From: Mycobacteriaceae bacterium | GTDB lineage: Bacteria > Actinomycetota > Actinomycetes > Mycobacteriales > Mycobacteriaceae | Length of the DNA stretch: 39,429 nucleotides | Direction: 5' to 3' | NCBI GenBank assembly: GCA_019245755.1 | Contig: JAFARC010000059.1 | Location: 1 to 39,429, forward strand | Shown: positions 17,251 to 25,672 of the stretch, piece after piece | How the letters are laid out: the number at the start of each line of letters is the position of its first letter | Position numbering within the stretch: position 1 is the first letter of the stretch | Position numbers and translations under genes: made by a program | The notes under the pieces: model-generated | Database searches by the model: none | Seen by the model: only the letters and a program-made list of their open reading frames with translations | What the model was told of the DNA's origin: nothing

Positions 17251-17256
17251 ACAATA
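17251..17256 (-). promoter_or_regulatory. Putative -10 box for the permease gene
   Basis: TATTGT on the minus strand would give a leader of about 24 nt containing the AAGGAG in front of the GTG at 17220. Confidence 0.35.
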
Positions 17257-17261
17257 AGGCC

Positions 17262-17286
17262 GCAAAGGTTGCAGTCCTAGCTTTGC
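17262..17286. promoter_or_regulatory. Interrupted inverted repeat in the permease-glnA4 divergent promoter region
   Basis: GCAAAG (17262-17267) and CTTTGC (17281-17286) form a 6-bp dyad with a 13-bp spacer. TTGCAG also repeats directly at 17270 and 17283. The dyad covers the expected -35 area of the permease promoter and overlaps TAGCTT at 17278-17283, a possible -10 for glnA4, so one regulator could control both directions. Confidence 0.35.
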
Positions 17287-17308
17287 AGCGCGGCAGGAGG
17301 GTCGCCCA

Positions 17309-17338
17309 GTGGTTGAGTTTTGGGCATGTTGTCGTTGA
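17309..17338 (+). CDS. Candidate 9-codon upstream ORF overlapping the glnA4 start
   Basis: GTG at 17309 opens a frame encoding VVEFWACCR and stops at TGA 17336-17338. AGGAGG at 17295-17300 is 8 nt upstream, ideal for this GTG but 25 nt from the glnA4 ATG (17326). The small ORF ends 10 bases inside glnA4, so its translation would overlap and could couple to or inhibit glnA4 initiation. It is not proven to be translated. Confidence 0.35.
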   Translation: MVEFWACCR

Positions 17339-18675
17339 CCGAGCTCGAGGAGCTGATCGCCGCCGGCGACATCGACACGGTGATCGTCGCGTTCGCCGAC
17401 ATGCAGGGCCGGCTGACCGGCAAACGCGTGTCGGCCCGGCTGTTCTGCGAAGAAGTGGCCGAACACGGCGCCGAATGCTGCAACTACCTGCTGGCTGTCG
17501 ACGTCGACATGAACACCGTCGGTGGTTACGCGATGTCGGGCTGGGACACCGGCTACGGCGACATGGTGATGACCCCGGACTTCACGACGCTGAGGCGGAT
17601 CCCGTGGCTGCCGGGCACCGCGCTGGTGATCGCGGATCTCGGCTTCCACGACGGCACCTCGGTCACCGCAGCGCCGCGCAGCATCCTCAAATCCCAGATC
17701 GAGCGGCTGTCGCAGCGCGCCCTGGTGCCCTATGCCGGCACCGAGCTGGAGTTCATGGTGTTCGACAACGCCTACCGCGAGGCCTGGGCCAAGGGTTACC
17801 GCGGCCTTACCCCGGCGACCGACTACAACGTCGACTACGCGATGCTGGCGTCCACCCGGATGGAGCCGCTGCTGCGCGACATCCGGCTCGGCATGATCGG
17901 CGCGGGGATGTACTGCGAAGGCGTCAAAGGGGAGTGCAACCTCGGCCAGCAGGAGATCGCATTCCGCTACGACCACGCGCTGGTGACCTGCGACAATCAC
18001 ACGATCTACAAGAACGGCGCCAAGGAGATCGCCGACCAGCACCGCAAAAGCATCACGTTCATGGCCAAGTTCGACGAGCGCGAGGGCAACAGCTGCCACA
18101 TTCACCTCTCGCTGCGTGGGCGCGACGGCGGCGCGGTGTTCGCCGACGCCGCCGCCGAGCACCAGATGTCGCCGCTGTTCCGCAGCTTCGTGGCCGGACA
18201 GCTGGCCACGCTGCGTGAGCTGACCCTGTTTTATGCGCCCAACGTCAACTCCTACAAGCGTTTTGTGGAAGGCAGTTTCGCGCCCACCGCGGTGGCGTGG
18301 GGCATGGACAACCGCACCTGCGCGCTGCGCATCGTCGGCCACGGCCACGGGATGCGGATGGAATGCCGCGCCCCCGGTGGCGACGTGAACCAGTACCTGG
18401 CGGTGTCGGCGCTGATCGCCGGCGGCCTGTACGGCATCGAGCAGCACCTCGAACTGCCGGATCCGCTGCCGGGTAACGCCTACCAAAGCGCCGCCGAGCG
18501 GCTGCCGACGACACTGCAGGAGGCCGCCGCGCTGTTCGCCGACTCGACGGTGGCACGCGACGCGTTCGGCGACGACGTCGTCGAGCACTACCTCAATAAC
18601 GCGCGCGTGGAGCTGGCCGCGTTCAACTCCGCGGTGACCGACTGGGAGAGGGTACGGGGATTTGAGCGGCTCTGA
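17326..18675 (+). CDS. glnA4: Glutamine-synthetase-like gamma-glutamyl-amine ligase GlnA4
   Basis: A 449-residue member of the glutamine synthetase family, matching recalled M. tuberculosis GlnA4 (Rv2860c). Motifs are DTVIVAFADMQGRLTGKR near the start, the Glu metal ligands in TELEFMVF and KGECNLGQQEI, NSCHIHLSL, and the ATP/glutamate-binding RIVGHG and MECRAPGGDVNQYLA. It lacks the typical housekeeping GlnA adenylylation segment. With the downstream gamma-glutamyl hydrolase, aldehyde dehydrogenase and SDR it probably glutamylates an amine (Streptomyces GlnA4 acts on ethanolamine, GlnA3 on polyamines) rather than ammonia. ATG 17326 is chosen; TTG 17320 is possible, and a TGA at 17314 blocks anything longer. 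Confidence 0.9.
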   Translation: MLSLTELEELIAAGDIDTVIVAFADMQGRLTGKRVSARLFCEEVAEHGAECCNYLLAVDVDMNTVGGYAMSGWDTGYGDMVMTPDFTTLRRIPWLPGTALVIADLGFHDGTSVTAAPRSILKSQIERLSQRALVPYAGTELEFMVFDNAYREAWAKGYRGLTPATDYNVDYAMLASTRMEPLLRDIRLGMIGAGMYCEGVKGECNLGQQEIAFRYDHALVTCDNHTIYKNGAKEIADQHRKSITFMAKFDEREGNSCHIHLSLRGRDGGAVFADAAAEHQMSPLFRSFVAGQLATLRELTLFYAPNVNSYKRFVEGSFAPTAVAWGMDNRTCALRIVGHGHGMRMECRAPGGDVNQYLAVSALIAGGLYGIEQHLELPDPLPGNAYQSAAERLPTTLQEAAALFADSTVARDAFGDDVVEHYLNNARVELAAFNSAVTDWERVRGFERL

Positions 18676-19408
18676 TGTGCGGCCGGTGCTGGGCATGACG
18701 ACCTACCTCGAGCAGGCCCGGATGGGAATCTGGGACGTGCGAGCCAGTTTCCTTCCGCACATTTATTTCGACGGAATAACGCGCGCGGGTGGCGTCGCGG
18801 TGCTGCTGCCGCCGCAGCCGGTGGACGACGGGATCGCCGCCCGGGTGCTCGACGGACTGGACGGGTTGGTGATCACCGGGGGCAAGGACGTGGACCCGGC
18901 CAGGTATGGGCAGGCGCCGCACCCGATGACCGACGAGCCCCGAATCGACCGGGACGCGTGGGAATTAGCGCTGCTCGGCGGCGCCCTGAGCCGTGGGATG
19001 CCGGTGCTGGGCATCTGCCGCGGCGCCCAGGTGCTCAACGTGGCGCTGGGCGGCACCCTGCATCAGCACCTGCCCGACGTTGTGGGCCACGGCCGGCATC
19101 AGGCCGGCAACGCCGTGTTCAGCACGTCGGCGGTGCGTACGGTGCCCGGGACGCGGCTGGCGTCGCTGATCGGGGAGTCGTCCGACGAGCAGTGCTACCA
19201 CCACCAGGCGATCGCCGAGTTGGGCGACGGCCTGATCGTGAGCGCGCTGGACTCCGACGGCGTGATCGAGGCGGTCGAACTGCCCGGTGATGGCTTCGTG
19301 GTCGCGGTGCAGTGGCATCCCGAGGAGCGGCTCAACGACTTGCGATTGTTCGCCGGAGCCGTCGCTGCGGCGACCGCGTTCGCGGCGACGGCGCGGGTGG
19401 GGTCATGA
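18662..19408 (+). CDS. Class I glutamine-amidotransferase-like hydrolase (peptidase C26, PuuD-like)
   Basis: A 248-residue C26-family enzyme matching Rv2859c. The nucleophile is in VLGICRGAQVLNVALGG, a cooperating His-Glu pair in VQWHPEE, and an oxyanion/substrate loop in LVITGGKDVDPARYG. In the Puu pathway PuuD splits gamma-glutamyl-GABA; here it would release glutamate from the product formed by GlnA4 and oxidised by the next genes. The TTG at 18662, inside the end of glnA4, has GAGAGGG 9 nt upstream; GTG 18677 is an alternative. The stop overlaps the aldC ATG as ATGA. Confidence 0.85.
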   Translation: MSGSDVRPVLGMTTYLEQARMGIWDVRASFLPHIYFDGITRAGGVAVLLPPQPVDDGIAARVLDGLDGLVITGGKDVDPARYGQAPHPMTDEPRIDRDAWELALLGGALSRGMPVLGICRGAQVLNVALGGTLHQHLPDVVGHGRHQAGNAVFSTSAVRTVPGTRLASLIGESSDEQCYHHQAIAELGDGLIVSALDSDGVIEAVELPGDGFVVAVQWHPEERLNDLRLFAGAVAAATAFAATARVGS

Positions 19409-20769
19409 GCACCTGCGACGTCATCAACCCCGCCAACGAGGAGGTGCTGCGCACCGTCGGGCTGCTCGACGCCCAAGGCGTCGACGACGCGGTGGCCAGG
19501 GCCCTGGTTGCCCAGCGGCGATGGGCTTCGCTGGCGCCCGCCGACCGGGCCGCCGGGCTGCGGGCCTTCGCGGCCGCCGTCGACGAGCACGTCGACGAGT
19601 TGGCCGCGTTGGAGGTCGCCAACTCCGGGCACCCGATCGCCTCGGCGGAGTGGGAGGCCGGCCACGTCGCTGACGTGCTGCAGTATTACGCGGCCGCCCC
19701 GGAGCGGCTGGCGGGCAAGCAGATCCCGGTGGCCCACGGGTTGGATGTCACGTTCCACGAGCCGCTCGGCGTGGTTGGCGTCATCACGCCGTGGAACTTC
19801 CCGATGACGATCGCGTCATGGGGCTTCGCGCCGGCGCTGGCGGCCGGCAACGCGGTGTTGGTCAAGCCCGCCGAGTGGACCCCGCTGACCACGATGCGGC
19901 TGGGCGAACTCGCGGCCCGGGCCGGACTGCCCGCGGGTCTGCTCCAGGTGCTGCCCGGCAAGGGCTCGGTGGTGGGACAGCGTTTCGTCACCCATCCCGA
20001 CGTGCGCAAGGTCGTGTTCACCGGGTCGACCGAAGTCGGCAGGAAGGTGATGGCCGGTGCGGCGGCCCAGGTCAAGCGGGTCACCCTGGAACTGGGCGGC
20101 AAGAGCGCCAACATTGTGTTCGATGACTGTGACCTGGCCGATGCGGCCGCGACCGCGCCGTACGCGGTGTTCGACAACGCCGGTCAGGACTGTTGTGCGC
20201 GCAGCCGGATCTTGGTGCAGCGCAACGTTTATGACCGGTTCATGGAACTGCTGGAGCCCGCGGTCAAGGGGGTGGTTGTCGGCGACCCCACCCGCAGGGA
20301 CACCCAGATGGGTCCGCTGGTGTCGAAGGCGCATTGGCAACGGGTGTCCTCCTATGTGCCCGATGACGCGCCGGTCGCCTTTCGTGGCGACGCGCCGTCC
20401 GGCCCGGGGTTCTGGTTCCCGCCGACCGTGTTGACGCCGCGGCGTTCGGATCGCACCGTGCGTGAGGAGATATTCGGACCGGTGGTGACCGTGCTGGCAT
20501 TCGACGACGAAGCCGACGCGATCGCGCTGGCCAACGACACCGCCTACGGGCTGTCCGGGTCGATCTGGACGGACAACCTGTCGCGGGCGTTGCGGGTGGC
20601 CCGCGCGGTGGAATCGGGCAATTTATCCGTCAATTCGCACTCCTCGGTGCGCTACCACACCCCGTTCGGCGGCTTCAAGCAGTCGGGGCTGGGCCGTGAA
20701 CTCGGCCCGGACGCGCCGCTGTCGTTTACCGAAACCAAGAATGTGTTCGTCTCGGTCGGGGGGCCATGA
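19405..20769 (+). CDS. aldC: Aldehyde dehydrogenase (AldC)
   Basis: A 454-residue NAD(P)-dependent aldehyde dehydrogenase. Evident are the cofactor-binding TPWNFPMTIASW and FTGSTEVGRKV, the general base E229 in LELGGKS, and the catalytic Cys in GQDCCARSR (C263, with C264 next to it). The chain is short for the family but the C-terminal FGGFKQSGLGRELG is present. It corresponds to Rv2858c. In this operon it would oxidise the aldehyde formed from a gamma-glutamylated amine or alcohol to the acid. ATGA overlaps on both sides bind it tightly to its neighbours. Confidence 0.92.
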   Translation: MSTCDVINPANEEVLRTVGLLDAQGVDDAVARALVAQRRWASLAPADRAAGLRAFAAAVDEHVDELAALEVANSGHPIASAEWEAGHVADVLQYYAAAPERLAGKQIPVAHGLDVTFHEPLGVVGVITPWNFPMTIASWGFAPALAAGNAVLVKPAEWTPLTTMRLGELAARAGLPAGLLQVLPGKGSVVGQRFVTHPDVRKVVFTGSTEVGRKVMAGAAAQVKRVTLELGGKSANIVFDDCDLADAAATAPYAVFDNAGQDCCARSRILVQRNVYDRFMELLEPAVKGVVVGDPTRRDTQMGPLVSKAHWQRVSSYVPDDAPVAFRGDAPSGPGFWFPPTVLTPRRSDRTVREEIFGPVVTVLAFDDEADAIALANDTAYGLSGSIWTDNLSRALRVARAVESGNLSVNSHSSVRYHTPFGGFKQSGLGRELGPDAPLSFTETKNVFVSVGGP

Positions 20770-21542
20770 TGGATTTGAGTCGGCGCCTGGCAGGCAAGGT
20801 GGCGGTGATCACCGGCGGCGGGAGCGGGATCGGTTTGGCTGCCGGGCGCAGGATGCACGCCGAGGGCGCGACGATCGTGGTCGGGGACATCGACCCCACC
20901 GCGGGAAAAGCCGCCGCCGATGAGCTGTCCGGATTATTTGTCCCCGTTGATGTTTCGGATGAGACTGCGGTTAATGCCTTGTTCGACACCGCTGCCGCGA
21001 CGTACGGCTCGCTGGACATCGCGTTCAACAACGCAGGGATATCGCCGCCCGACGACGACCTGATCGAGAACACCGAACTGCCGGCGTGGCAGAAGGTGCA
21101 GGACGTGAACCTCAAATCGGTGTATCTGTCCTGCCGGGCGGCGCTGGGCCACATGTCCGCGGCCGGAAAAGGTTCGATCATCAACGTCGCGTCGTTCGTG
21201 GCGGTGCTGGGCTCGGCGACCTCGCAGATCTCCTACACCGCGTCCAAGGGAGGGGTGTTGGCGATGTCGCGGGAGTTGGGAGTGCAGTACGCCCGCAGCG
21301 GGATTCGCGTCAACGCGCTGTGCCCCGGCCCGGTGAACACCCCGCTGCTGCGCGAGCTTTTCGCCAAGGACCCCGAGCGTGCCGCGCGGCGGCTGGTCCA
21401 TGTGCCCCTCGGCCGGTTCGCCGAGCCCGAGGAGATCGCCGCCGCGGTGGCTTTCCTGGCCAGCGACGACTCGTCGTTCATCACCGCGTCGACGTTCTTG
21501 GTCGACGGCGGTATCAGCTCGGCTTACGTCACCCCGCTGTAG
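20766..21542 (+). CDS. Short-chain dehydrogenase/reductase (Rv2857c type)
   Basis: A 258-residue classical SDR. The cofactor motif is VITGGGSGIG (TGxxxGIG), followed by NNAGIS, catalytic Ser near INVASFV and the YTASK catalytic Tyr/Lys; the tail FLVDGGISSAY is typical. Asp in VVGDID after the second strand points to NAD rather than NADP. Last gene of the glnA4 operon; it may oxidise the alcohol of a glutamylated amino alcohol to the aldehyde used by AldC. In M. tuberculosis nicT (Rv2856) follows; here mtr follows directly, convergent, 13 bases away. Confidence 0.9.
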   Translation: MMDLSRRLAGKVAVITGGGSGIGLAAGRRMHAEGATIVVGDIDPTAGKAAADELSGLFVPVDVSDETAVNALFDTAAATYGSLDIAFNNAGISPPDDDLIENTELPAWQKVQDVNLKSVYLSCRAALGHMSAAGKGSIINVASFVAVLGSATSQISYTASKGGVLAMSRELGVQYARSGIRVNALCPGPVNTPLLRELFAKDPERAARRLVHVPLGRFAEPEEIAAAVAFLASDDSSFITASTFLVDGGISSAYVTPL

Positions 21543-21555
21543 TGGCGCGGCCGGG

Positions 21556-22971
21556 CTAATGACGCCGCGACGGCGGCCACGGCGGCTCGCCGCACAGCGC
21601 CAGCAGCGCGTTCTCGATCACCTCGGGCAGCGCCGGGTGGATCCAGTACTGCCCGCGCGCCATGTCCTGCGCGGGCAGTCCGAAGCTCATCGCCTGCACC
21701 ACCGGCTGGATCAGCGACGACGCCTGATGGCCCATCAGGTGCGCGCCCAGGATCAGCCCGGTCTCGTCGTCGACGATGATCTTGGCGATCCCGGTGGTGT
21801 CCTCCATCGCCCACCCGTAGGCCACGTCGCTGTAGTCCTGCACCTTGACCTTGAGTTGGTAACCCTGCGCCATCGCCTGGTTTTCGGTCAGCCCGACGCT
21901 GGCGATCTGCGGGTCGGTGAACACCGCCGAGGGCACGTAGCGGTGGTCGGCGGCCATCAGCGAGTCCACGTCGTCCCAGTCCTGCAACAGGTTGTGGCGG
22001 ACCACCCGGGCCTCGTGGTTGGCGACGTGCTTGAGCTGATAGTCCGAGCTCACATCGCCGAGCGCGAAGATGCCCCGGGCCGCGGTGCGCTGGTACTCGT
22101 CGACGACGATCCGCCCGTCGGGACGCACCTCGACGCCGGCCAGTTCGGCGTCGAGCCGGTCGCCGTTGGACACCCGCCCGGTGGCCACCAGCAGTGCGTC
22201 GCCGCGCAGCCTCGACCCGTTGTCGCACGTCAGCTCGACGAACTCGCGGTCGCGCCGGGCGTCGACCACGTTGGTGTGATTGCGGATCTCCCACTTCTTG
22301 GCCGCGATGTCGGTGAACCGCATCGCGATCGTGTCGTCGTGTCCCTGCAACAGCGCGCTGCCGCGGATCACCATCGTCACGCGGCTGCCCAGCGACGAGA
22401 AGATGTGGGCGAACTCGGCGGCCACATACCCGCCGCCGACGATGAGCAGGTGCTCGGGCAGGTCGGGCAACCGCATGATCGTGTCGCTGGTGTGGTAGTC
22501 GACATCACATTCGTCGATCGCCGGCGGAATCACCGGCCGGGAACCGGCCGCGATCACCACCTGCTCGGCGGTGACCTCCTCGCCGCCGTCCAGCCGCAGC
22601 GTGTGATGGCCGTCGGGGGTGACGCGGCCGAAGCGGGTGTGGCGGTCGTAGACCGTGACGTTGGGCGACGCCCGACGGTAATGGTCCCCGCCGGCCGACA
22701 GCGGGTCGATGCGGCCGAAGATCCGCGAAACGATGTCGGGCCAGCGCACGCCCTCGACCCGGGCGTCGACGCCGAATCGCCCCGAGTCACAGGCGCTTTC
22801 GGCGACCTCCGCGGCATAGACGAACATTTTCGTCGGGATGCAGCCCACGTTGAGGCAGGTGCCGCCGAAGACGCCCTGCTCGCAGATCGCGATCTTTTTG
22901 TCCGAGTACCGTTCGTCGAGGATGGTGTTGCCAGAACCGGTGCCGATGATGGCCAGGTCGTAGTCGGTCAT
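21556..22971 (-). CDS. mtr: Mycothione reductase
   Basis: Reduces oxidised mycothiol with NADPH, the actinobacterial counterpart of glutathione reductase. The 471-residue flavoprotein has the FAD motif IIGTGSGNT, the redox disulfide C39 and C44 in GGTCLNVGCIPTK, the NADPH-binding IVGGGYVAAEFA, FAD-binding GIFALGDVSS, and the His-Glu pair in YWIHPALPEVIENAL. The ATG at 22971 overlaps the TGA of the upstream hydrolase (ATGA), so expression is coupled. A longer in-frame start through the adjacent 30-bp repeats is not supported, since known mycothione reductases begin just before the FAD motif. Confidence 0.95.
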   Translation of the reverse strand: MTDYDLAIIGTGSGNTILDERYSDKKIAICEQGVFGGTCLNVGCIPTKMFVYAAEVAESACDSGRFGVDARVEGVRWPDIVSRIFGRIDPLSAGGDHYRRASPNVTVYDRHTRFGRVTPDGHHTLRLDGGEEVTAEQVVIAAGSRPVIPPAIDECDVDYHTSDTIMRLPDLPEHLLIVGGGYVAAEFAHIFSSLGSRVTMVIRGSALLQGHDDTIAMRFTDIAAKKWEIRNHTNVVDARRDREFVELTCDNGSRLRGDALLVATGRVSNGDRLDAELAGVEVRPDGRIVVDEYQRTAARGIFALGDVSSDYQLKHVANHEARVVRHNLLQDWDDVDSLMAADHRYVPSAVFTDPQIASVGLTENQAMAQGYQLKVKVQDYSDVAYGWAMEDTTGIAKIIVDDETGLILGAHLMGHQASSLIQPVVQAMSFGLPAQDMARGQYWIHPALPEVIENALLALCGEPPWPPSRRH

Positions 22972-24035
22972 GACCGCCGCCCCGATGAGCGCTCGCGCGA
23001 AGAGCACAAGGCCGATGAGCGCTCGCGCGAAGAGCAAGAGGCCGCGTCGGCGGGGTGTTCGACCGACGCGGTGTACCAGTCCAGCCAGGCCGCCAGTTCG
23101 CGATACGCCGCCTCCCTCGGCCCGGGCAGCGACAGGAACACGTCGTGTTTGGCGTCGGCGACCGGCACGATCGTGGTGCGGTTGCCCACGCAGCCGGCCC
23201 AGCGCGCGATCTGGGTGACGTCGAGCACCGCGTCACCACGCTGGGCGGTCGCCGGGTCGCTGCTGGGTGGGACGCTGTGGTCGGACCGCAGGATCAGGTT
23301 GGGCACGCCGACGTCGAGGCCGCGGTGCAGCTTGGCGTGCCCGCGACGGATCGCGTTGATCCACCCGAACGTCACCGGAAAGCCGCCGGTCGGCTTCCAG
23401 TCCAGGTTGTAGTCGAAGTCGCCGCCGAAATCGCGGTGCAGGCTTTCGCCGTAGGTCGGCTCGTGCGGCAGCCGGATCACCCTCTTGCTGCGGAACTGCG
23501 CCAGCGCCAGGATCGCGGCGGTGCCGGCGCTGCGCAGAATCGCGGGCCCCTGCAGGTCGAACCACGGGCTGTTGAGGACCAGGCCGCTGACCCGGCCCGG
23601 TTTCGGCACGCCCCGGCGCCGGCGATCCAGCCACAGCGGCACAATCAGCCCGCCCGCGGAGTGGCCGTACACCAGGATGTGCGGGTCACCGGCTTCCTCG
23701 GCGATCGTGGCCAGCGCCCAGTCCAGTTCGGTGTCGTAGCGCCCCAAATCGGTGGTGAAGTGCTGGGTTTGGCCGTCCCGCCACGACCGGCCGCATTTGT
23801 GCAGATCGATCGCGTAGACGCAGACGCCGTGCCCGGCGAGGCTCTCGGCCAGTTCGGTGTTGAAGAAGTAGTCGGTGAAGCCGTGCACCACCAGCGCGGC
23901 GTGCCGGGCGTGCCGGCTTTGCCCGCGGCGGATCAGCGTCGCGACGACCTCACCCTCGCCGTCGGGGTCCTGGCCCAGCGCCAGCGTGCACTGCCAGTAG
24001 CCGCCGAGAACGTCGGGCTGCCAGGTCGGCGTCAC
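22968..24035 (-). CDS. Alpha/beta hydrolase (Rv2854 type)
   Basis: A 355-residue alpha/beta hydrolase. The oxyanion region is AALVVHGFTDYFFN, the nucleophile motif GHSAG is present (LVYGHSAGGLIVPLW), and the C-terminal His is in VADAKHDVFLS, with an acid candidate in LRSDHSV. The family resembles serine aminopeptidase S33/lysophospholipase-type hydrolases; substrate unknown. The start is GTG at 24035 with a leaderless-type TAAGGT 7 nt upstream. The last ~20 residues are encoded by the 30-bp tandem repeat and are probably not part of the fold. It overlaps mtr by four bases. Confidence 0.85.
   Translation of the reverse strand: MTPTWQPDVLGGYWQCTLALGQDPDGEGEVVATLIRRGQSRHARHAALVVHGFTDYFFNTELAESLAGHGVCVYAIDLHKCGRSWRDGQTQHFTTDLGRYDTELDWALATIAEEAGDPHILVYGHSAGGLIVPLWLDRRRRGVPKPGRVSGLVLNSPWFDLQGPAILRSAGTAAILALAQFRSKRVIRLPHEPTYGESLHRDFGGDFDYNLDWKPTGGFPVTFGWINAIRRGHAKLHRGLDVGVPNLILRSDHSVPPSSDPATAQRGDAVLDVTQIARWAGCVGNRTTIVPVADAKHDVFLSLPGPREAAYRELAAWLDWYTASVEHPADAASCSSRERSSALCSSRERSSGRRS
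22982..23041. repeat. Two-copy 30-bp tandem repeat at the hydrolase-mtr junction
   Basis: Units at 22982-23011 and 23012-23041 share their first 25 bases and differ only near the end. The core (around GAGCGCTC and TCGCGCGA) contains overlapping palindromes. Read on the minus strand in the hydrolase frame each unit is ten codons (CSSRERSS plus two), giving a low-complexity C-terminal tail. It may be a copy of a dispersed mycobacterial repeat, which cannot be tested within this window. Confidence 0.85.
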
Positions 24036-24042
24036 GCGTCAT

Positions 24043-24048
24043 ACCTTA
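24043..24048 (-). promoter_or_regulatory. Putative leaderless -10 box for the hydrolase-mtr operon
   Basis: TAAGGT on the minus strand ends 7 nt before the GTG at 24035, diverging from the mqo promoter. Confidence 0.4.
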
Positions 24049-24074
24049 CGGGCAACTGCGCGGGGGTCGCGGGA

Positions 24075-24080
24075 TAGCCT
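24075..24080 (+). promoter_or_regulatory. Putative -10 box for mqo
   Basis: TAGCCT fits TANNNT and would start a leader of about 50 nt. That leader carries an SD-like GAAGGA about 10 nt before the GTG at 24136. Confidence 0.35.
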
Positions 24081-24135
24081 TGGGTCACCTGTGCCATGAC
24101 GACGCCCGACAACGCGGTGAAGGACGAACGAATCG

Positions 24136-25662
24136 GTGTCTGCCTCCAACGTAGAGAAAACCGACGTCGTGCTCGTGGGAGCCGGCATCATGAGCGCGAC
24201 CCTGGGCGTGTTGCTTCGGCTCGTCGAACCGGGTTGGTCGATCACGCTGGTCGAACGCCTCGACGCTGCGGCCGCCGAGAGCAGCGGTCCGTGGAACAAC
24301 GCGGGCACCGGGCACTCGGCGCTGTGCGAGCTCAACTACACCCCACAACGGCCCGACGGGTCCATCGACATCGCCAAGGCGGTCAACGTCAACGAGGAAT
24401 TCCAGGTCTCCCGGCAGTTCTGGTCGTACGCCGCCCAGAACCGGATTCTCACCGACGTGCGCAGCTTTCTGAACCCGACCCCGCATGTCAGCTTTGTGCA
24501 CGGCGCCGCCCAGGTCGACTATCTGCGGCGGCGACGCGAGGCGCTGGTGGGTAACCCGCTGTTCGCGTCCACCGAATTCATCGATGACCCCGACGAGTTC
24601 GCTCGGCGACTGCCGCTGATGGCCGCCAAGCGCGACTTCTCCACCCCGGTTGCGCTGAACTGGACGCAGGACGGCACCGACGTCGACTTCGGGTCGCTGT
24701 CCAAGCAGCTCATCGGCTACGGCACCCAGACCGGCACGGTCGCGCTGTTCGGCCATGAGGTACGGGACCTGACCCGCGACACCGACGGCACCTGGACGCT
24801 GAAGATCCGCAACAACCGCACCGGCGGCAAGCGCAAGCTCAACGCCAGGTTCGTCTTCGTCGGCGCCGGCGGTTACGCGCTGCGGCTGCTGCAGAAGTCC
24901 GGCATCCGCGAGGCCAGGGGATTCGGTGGCTTCCCGGTCGGCGGAAAGTTCCTGCGATCCTCGAAGCCCGAGCTGACCGCGGCCCACCGGGCCAAGGTCT
25001 ACGGCTTCCCGCAACCGGGCGCGCCGCAGATGTCGGCGCCGCACCTCGACGCCCGAATCATCAACGGCAGGTCGTGGCTGATGTTCGGCCCGTTCGCCGG
25101 GTGGACGCCCAAGTTCTTGAAACAAGGCCACTTCACCGACCTGACCGCGTCGGTCACACCCGGCAACCTGCCGGCGATGCTGGCGATCGGCGTGACGCAG
25201 CTGAGCCTGGTGAACTATCTGGTGGGCCAGCTGCTGCTGTCACATTCCGACCGGGTGCAGGCGCTGCGCGAGTTCGCGCCGACGGCGGACCCCTCCGACT
25301 GGGAGACCTTCGACGCCGGGCAGCGGGTCCAGGTGATCCGCCCGAAGCAGGGCCGGGGCGCGGTGCTGGAGTTCGGCACCGCGGTGTTGCACGCCGACGA
25401 CGGCAGCATCGCCGGTCTGCTCGGCGCCTCCCCGGGCGCCTCGACCGCGGTGCCGGTCATGCTCGAGGTGATGCAGCGGTGCTTCGGCGACCGCTACCAG
25501 ACGTGGTTGCCCAAGCTCAGGGAGATGGTGCCGTCACTGGGCACCCGGTTGTCCGACGAGCCGCGGCTCTACCAGGAGGTGTGGGAATGGGGCACCGGGG
25601 TGCTGGGCCTGGACCGCACGGCCGCAGTGGGGCAGAACGCCGCGGCGGCGGTCGGCGCGTGA
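24136..25662 (+). CDS. mqo: Malate:quinone oxidoreductase
   Basis: A 508-residue FAD-dependent peripheral membrane enzyme that oxidises malate to oxaloacetate and passes electrons to menaquinone. The FAD motif is [13 protein letters not shown], followed by [21 protein letters not shown] split across the family-conserved block, and the C-terminal [16 protein letters not shown]. It corresponds to Rv2852c. GTG start at 24136. It heads a plus-strand run into the GNAT and cobalamin genes, 10 nt before the next ATG. Confidence 0.96.
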   Translation: MSASNVEKTDVVLVGAGIMSATLGVLLRLVEPGWSITLVERLDAAAAESSGPWNNAGTGHSALCELNYTPQRPDGSIDIAKAVNVNEEFQVSRQFWSYAAQNRILTDVRSFLNPTPHVSFVHGAAQVDYLRRRREALVGNPLFASTEFIDDPDEFARRLPLMAAKRDFSTPVALNWTQDGTDVDFGSLSKQLIGYGTQTGTVALFGHEVRDLTRDTDGTWTLKIRNNRTGGKRKLNARFVFVGAGGYALRLLQKSGIREARGFGGFPVGGKFLRSSKPELTAAHRAKVYGFPQPGAPQMSAPHLDARIINGRSWLMFGPFAGWTPKFLKQGHFTDLTASVTPGNLPAMLAIGVTQLSLVNYLVGQLLLSHSDRVQALREFAPTADPSDWETFDAGQRVQVIRPKQGRGAVLEFGTAVLHADDGSIAGLLGASPGASTAVPVMLEVMQRCFGDRYQTWLPKLREMVPSLGTRLSDEPRLYQEVWEWGTGVLGLDRTAAVGQNAAAAVGA

Positions 25663-25672
25663 CGGTGACCAG

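Noticed and set aside
17221..18696. N-terminal extension of the permease frame to 1018 codons across glnA4
   Set aside because: The extension is antisense to glnA4, has no recognisable domain, and a good SD-GTG start exists at 17220.
22972..23037. An earlier start of mtr through the 30-bp repeats (residues LFARALIG repeated)
   Set aside because: Mycothione reductases begin a few residues before the FAD motif, and the ATG at 22971 forms a 4-base overlap with the upstream stop.
22982..23041. A minimal CRISPR array
   Set aside because: There are only two abutting units with no spacers, inside a coding frame, and no cas genes.
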